From the NCBI RefSeq assembly GCF_036569345.1, contig NZ_DATCQT010000055.1, forward strand, positions 62,001 to 126,000: a DNA stretch of 64,000 bases. The letters run 5' to 3'. The notes beneath the pieces are model-generated. The model was not told where the DNA came from. It saw nothing but the letters and a program-made list of their open reading frames with translations, and did no database searches. The translations under genes and the position numbers were made by a program. This DNA is from Clostridium_AD sp036569345 (GTDB lineage Bacteria > Bacillota > Clostridia > Clostridiales > Clostridiaceae). Below, piece after piece: positions 62,239 to 64,000 of this stretch; the stretch's first letter is position 1; every line of letters starts with the position of its first letter.

Positions 62239-63267
62239 ATGAGTAATGGAATAATTTATTCTGTGGTAGTACCCTTGTATAATGAAGAACTTGTTATAGA
62301 GGAAAGTTACAAAAGATTAAAATCCGTAATGGATTCTACATTAGAAAATTATGAAATTTTATTTATTAACGATGGAAGTTATGACTCAACTAGAGACATG
62401 GTAGAAAATATATGTAGAAAAGACAAGACAATAAAACTTATAAATTTCTCAAGAAACTTTGGACATCAGGCTGCAATAACTGCTGGTATGAATAAAGCCT
62501 CTGGGAATGCTATTATTGTAATAGACGCAGATCTACAAGATCCCCCTGAAGCAATAATAGACATGATTAAAAAATGGAAAGAAGGTTACCAGGTCGTATA
62601 TGGTAAACGAGTTAAAAGAGTGGGTGAAACCTTTTTCAAAAAATTCACTGCTAAAACTTTCTATAGATTACTAAAAAGCATGACGAGTATTGATATTCCA
62701 GTGGATGCTGGAGACTTTAGACTAATCGACAGAACAGTATGTGATTCTCTAAATTCATTACCAGAAAAAAATAGATATATAAGAGGTTTAGTTAGTTGGG
62801 TTGGATATAAACAAACCTTTGTAGAATTTGTACGCCAAGAAAGATTTGCTGGCCAAACGAAATATTCTCTAAAAAAAATGATGACATTAGCTTTTGATGG
62901 AATAACATCTTTTTCTTATAAACCATTAATGTTTGCTGGCTATTTTGGAGCATTTAGTGGTATCATTGGTACTGTTTTATTCATTAGTTGTATTATAACC
63001 TCGTTACTTAATCAAACTGCTATATTAAATTTAGGGCTTATTCTTTCCATAAGTCTAATTATGTTTGGCATTATGTTTTGCGTTTTAGCTATTATGGGGT
63101 TATATATTGGTAGAATTTCTGATGAGAGTAAAAACAGGCCTTTATATATAATTGCAAGTACAATGAGTTACAATGAACTTAAAAATAGTGTGATTTTTAA
63201 AGGAAATAGATCTTCTGAATTATATGATTTAAATCCTATTGCTAAAAACAAAGTAGTAAATAGTTGA
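62239..63267 (+). CDS. GtrB/YkcC-type polyprenyl-phosphate glycosyltransferase
   Basis: A 342-residue GT2 enzyme of the DPM1-like group. The catalytic domain begins YSVVVPLYNEELVIEESYKR and has FINDGSYDSTRD, the DxD motif in IVIDADLQDPPE, FSRNFGHQAAITAGM, and the acceptor-site DAGDFRLIDR and RFAGQTKYSLKKM. Two C-terminal membrane helices (about 235-315) follow. It charges polyprenyl phosphate with a sugar on the cytoplasmic face, feeding a GtrA flippase-like protein and outer-face transferases. Both are encoded 8 kb away under an identical promoter architecture. The start is 10 nt from AAGGG. Confidence 0.9.
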   Translation: MSNGIIYSVVVPLYNEELVIEESYKRLKSVMDSTLENYEILFINDGSYDSTRDMVENICRKDKTIKLINFSRNFGHQAAITAGMNKASGNAIIVIDADLQDPPEAIIDMIKKWKEGYQVVYGKRVKRVGETFFKKFTAKTFYRLLKSMTSIDIPVDAGDFRLIDRTVCDSLNSLPEKNRYIRGLVSWVGYKQTFVEFVRQERFAGQTKYSLKKMMTLAFDGITSFSYKPLMFAGYFGAFSGIIGTVLFISCIITSLLNQTAILNLGLILSISLIMFGIMFCVLAIMGLYIGRISDESKNRPLYIIASTMSYNELKNSVIFKGNRSSELYDLNPIAKNKVVNS

Positions 63268-63285
63268 TCGTCACTACAATTATAA

Positions 63286-63341
63286 AAATCCTCCTAAATC
63301 TTATATTATAAAATACATTAATATAAGATTTAGGAGGATTT
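63286..63341. terminator. Long perfect hairpin terminator
   Basis: A 23-bp perfect stem (63286-63308 with 63319-63341) around a 10-nt loop separates the convergent gtrB-like and hom genes. Each arm contains AAATCCTCCTAAATC or its complement. Confidence 0.85.
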
Positions 63342-63365
63342 GTTTATATGTTCTTTATTCCAAAT

Positions 63366-64000
63366 TTAATTAAATGATTCTATTCTTATTTTACTTTCTA
63401 CCTTATTTACACTGTCCAGTTTTATTATCCTTTTAAGTGAATTTTCTATATTTTTCTCAGTACTTTTATGTGTAATAAATGCCAGTGTTGAATGATCCCT
63501 ATGCTCCACATCTTGAGTAATGGATACAATACTAACATTATTGCTTGCAAATATTGCAGCTGTATCTCCTAGAACCCCTGCTTTATCTTTAAAATCAAGC
63601 CTAATATAAAATTCAGATTCATTATCTTCTGATTTTTTCACTTCTTTAAAATCCAATTCTGCAGCTACTTCATTTAGATCAGATGGTTTTACATTATTTC
63701 TTAAAATCGATATTATATCACCTACAACTGCACTACCAGTTGGCAAATCTCCCGCCCCTTTTCCGTATAACATTAGTTCTCCAACTGCATTTCCTTTTAT
63801 TAGAATTGCATTAAAAGCATCATTTACATTTGCCATTGGGTGGTTTGCTGGTACTAAGGTTGGATGTACCCTCAGTTCTAATTTGTTGTTCTTTTCCTTA
63901 GCTATTGCTAAAAGTTTTATTGCATAACCAAATTGCTTCGCATATTCTATATCGATATCACTAATGTTTCTTATTCCTTCCCTATAAATACAATCATAAT
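63366..64000 (-). CDS. hom: Homoserine dehydrogenase, 5' end outside the window
   Basis: About 211 C-terminal residues are visible; the frame stays open to the right edge and reads REGIRNISDIDIEYAKQFGY then IKLLAIAK and HPTLVPANHPMANV, typical of the central part. GKGAGDLPTGSAVVGDI is the conserved end of the catalytic domain. A C-terminal ACT domain follows (LDFKDKAGVLGDTAAIFASN), the usual site of threonine feedback. It reduces aspartate semialdehyde to homoserine for threonine and methionine synthesis. An internal Met at 63836 is not the start. Confidence 0.93.
   Translation of the reverse strand, partial: YDCIYREGIRNISDIDIEYAKQFGYAIKLLAIAKEKNNKLELRVHPTLVPANHPMANVNDAFNAILIKGNAVGELMLYGKGAGDLPTGSAVVGDIISILRNNVKPSDLNEVAAELDFKEVKKSEDNESEFYIRLDFKDKAGVLGDTAAIFASNNVSIVSITQDVEHRDHSTLAFITHKSTEKNIENSLKRIIKLDSVNKVESKIRIESFN

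Overview
The window reads as chromosome of a low-G+C, spore-forming Clostridium-type Firmicute. The DNA is strongly A+T rich, ribosome binding sites are AGGAGG-like, several starts are TTG or GTG, and there is an H-type small acid-soluble spore protein, a collagen-like exosporium-type protein, a c-di-AMP riboswitch and many clostridial-type chemoreceptors and ferredoxin proteins. I saw no rRNA, tRNA, CRISPR array, phage or complete insertion sequence.

Layout. (1) 1-9.2 kb is an agmatine/polyamine island. A minus-strand operon runs putrescine carbamoyltransferase, agmatine/putrescine antiporter, agmatine deiminase, carbamate kinase, a broken chemoreceptor and spermidine synthase. A divergent LuxR-type regulator faces it, and a convergent N-carbamoylputrescine amidase lies at the left edge. 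(2) 9.2-24 kb is a rearranged stretch: two near-identical beta-CASP metallo-hydrolases about 6.8 kb apart, a second chemoreceptor, two decayed genes, an Rpn-family nuclease, a lipoprotein, a universal stress protein, a riboswitch-controlled LysM cell-wall hydrolase and a MarR/nitroreductase pair, with several dispersed short repeats and gene remnants. (3) 24-42 kb is mixed housekeeping and stress: a 5'-nucleotidase-like enzyme, ferritin-like protein, YihY, HIT, AraC/GyrI, TM2 and SPFH membrane proteins, CDGSH and EFR1 iron-sulfur proteins, a PAS-GGDEF-HD-GYP c-di-GMP protein, SspH, a PspA-type envelope cluster, a DsbA-like protein and an NlpC/P60 protein. (4) 42-49.7 kb holds a TetR-controlled ABC exporter, MerR with a broken MFS exporter, TerC and an orphan PAS histidine kinase. 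(5) 49.8-63.3 kb is an envelope-glycosylation region: a DAACS symporter, a two-component system, a GtrA/PMT/small protein/Gpi18-like operon, a FlxA-like protein, a GT2-TPR glycosyltransferase beside a collagen-like protein, an SH3-NlpC/P60 protein and a GtrB/YkcC-type polyprenyl-phosphate glycosyltransferase. The right edge cuts homoserine dehydrogenase.

The most striking unexplained signal is a promoter architecture found three times in region 5: TCACATA, 4 bp, TNACATA, then exactly 31 bp to a TATAAT-like -10. It lies upstream of the response-regulator/kinase operon itself, of the GtrA/PMT operon, and of the distant GtrB-type gene. This suggests that one autoregulated OmpR-family regulator drives a split lipid-linked glycosylation pathway. 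Other points of interest are three genes broken by similar-sized out-of-frame internal deletions, a recent duplication bounded by a 46-bp palindromic repeat, and three tandem 18-bp repeats overlapping a promoter upstream of the short NlpC/P60 gene.
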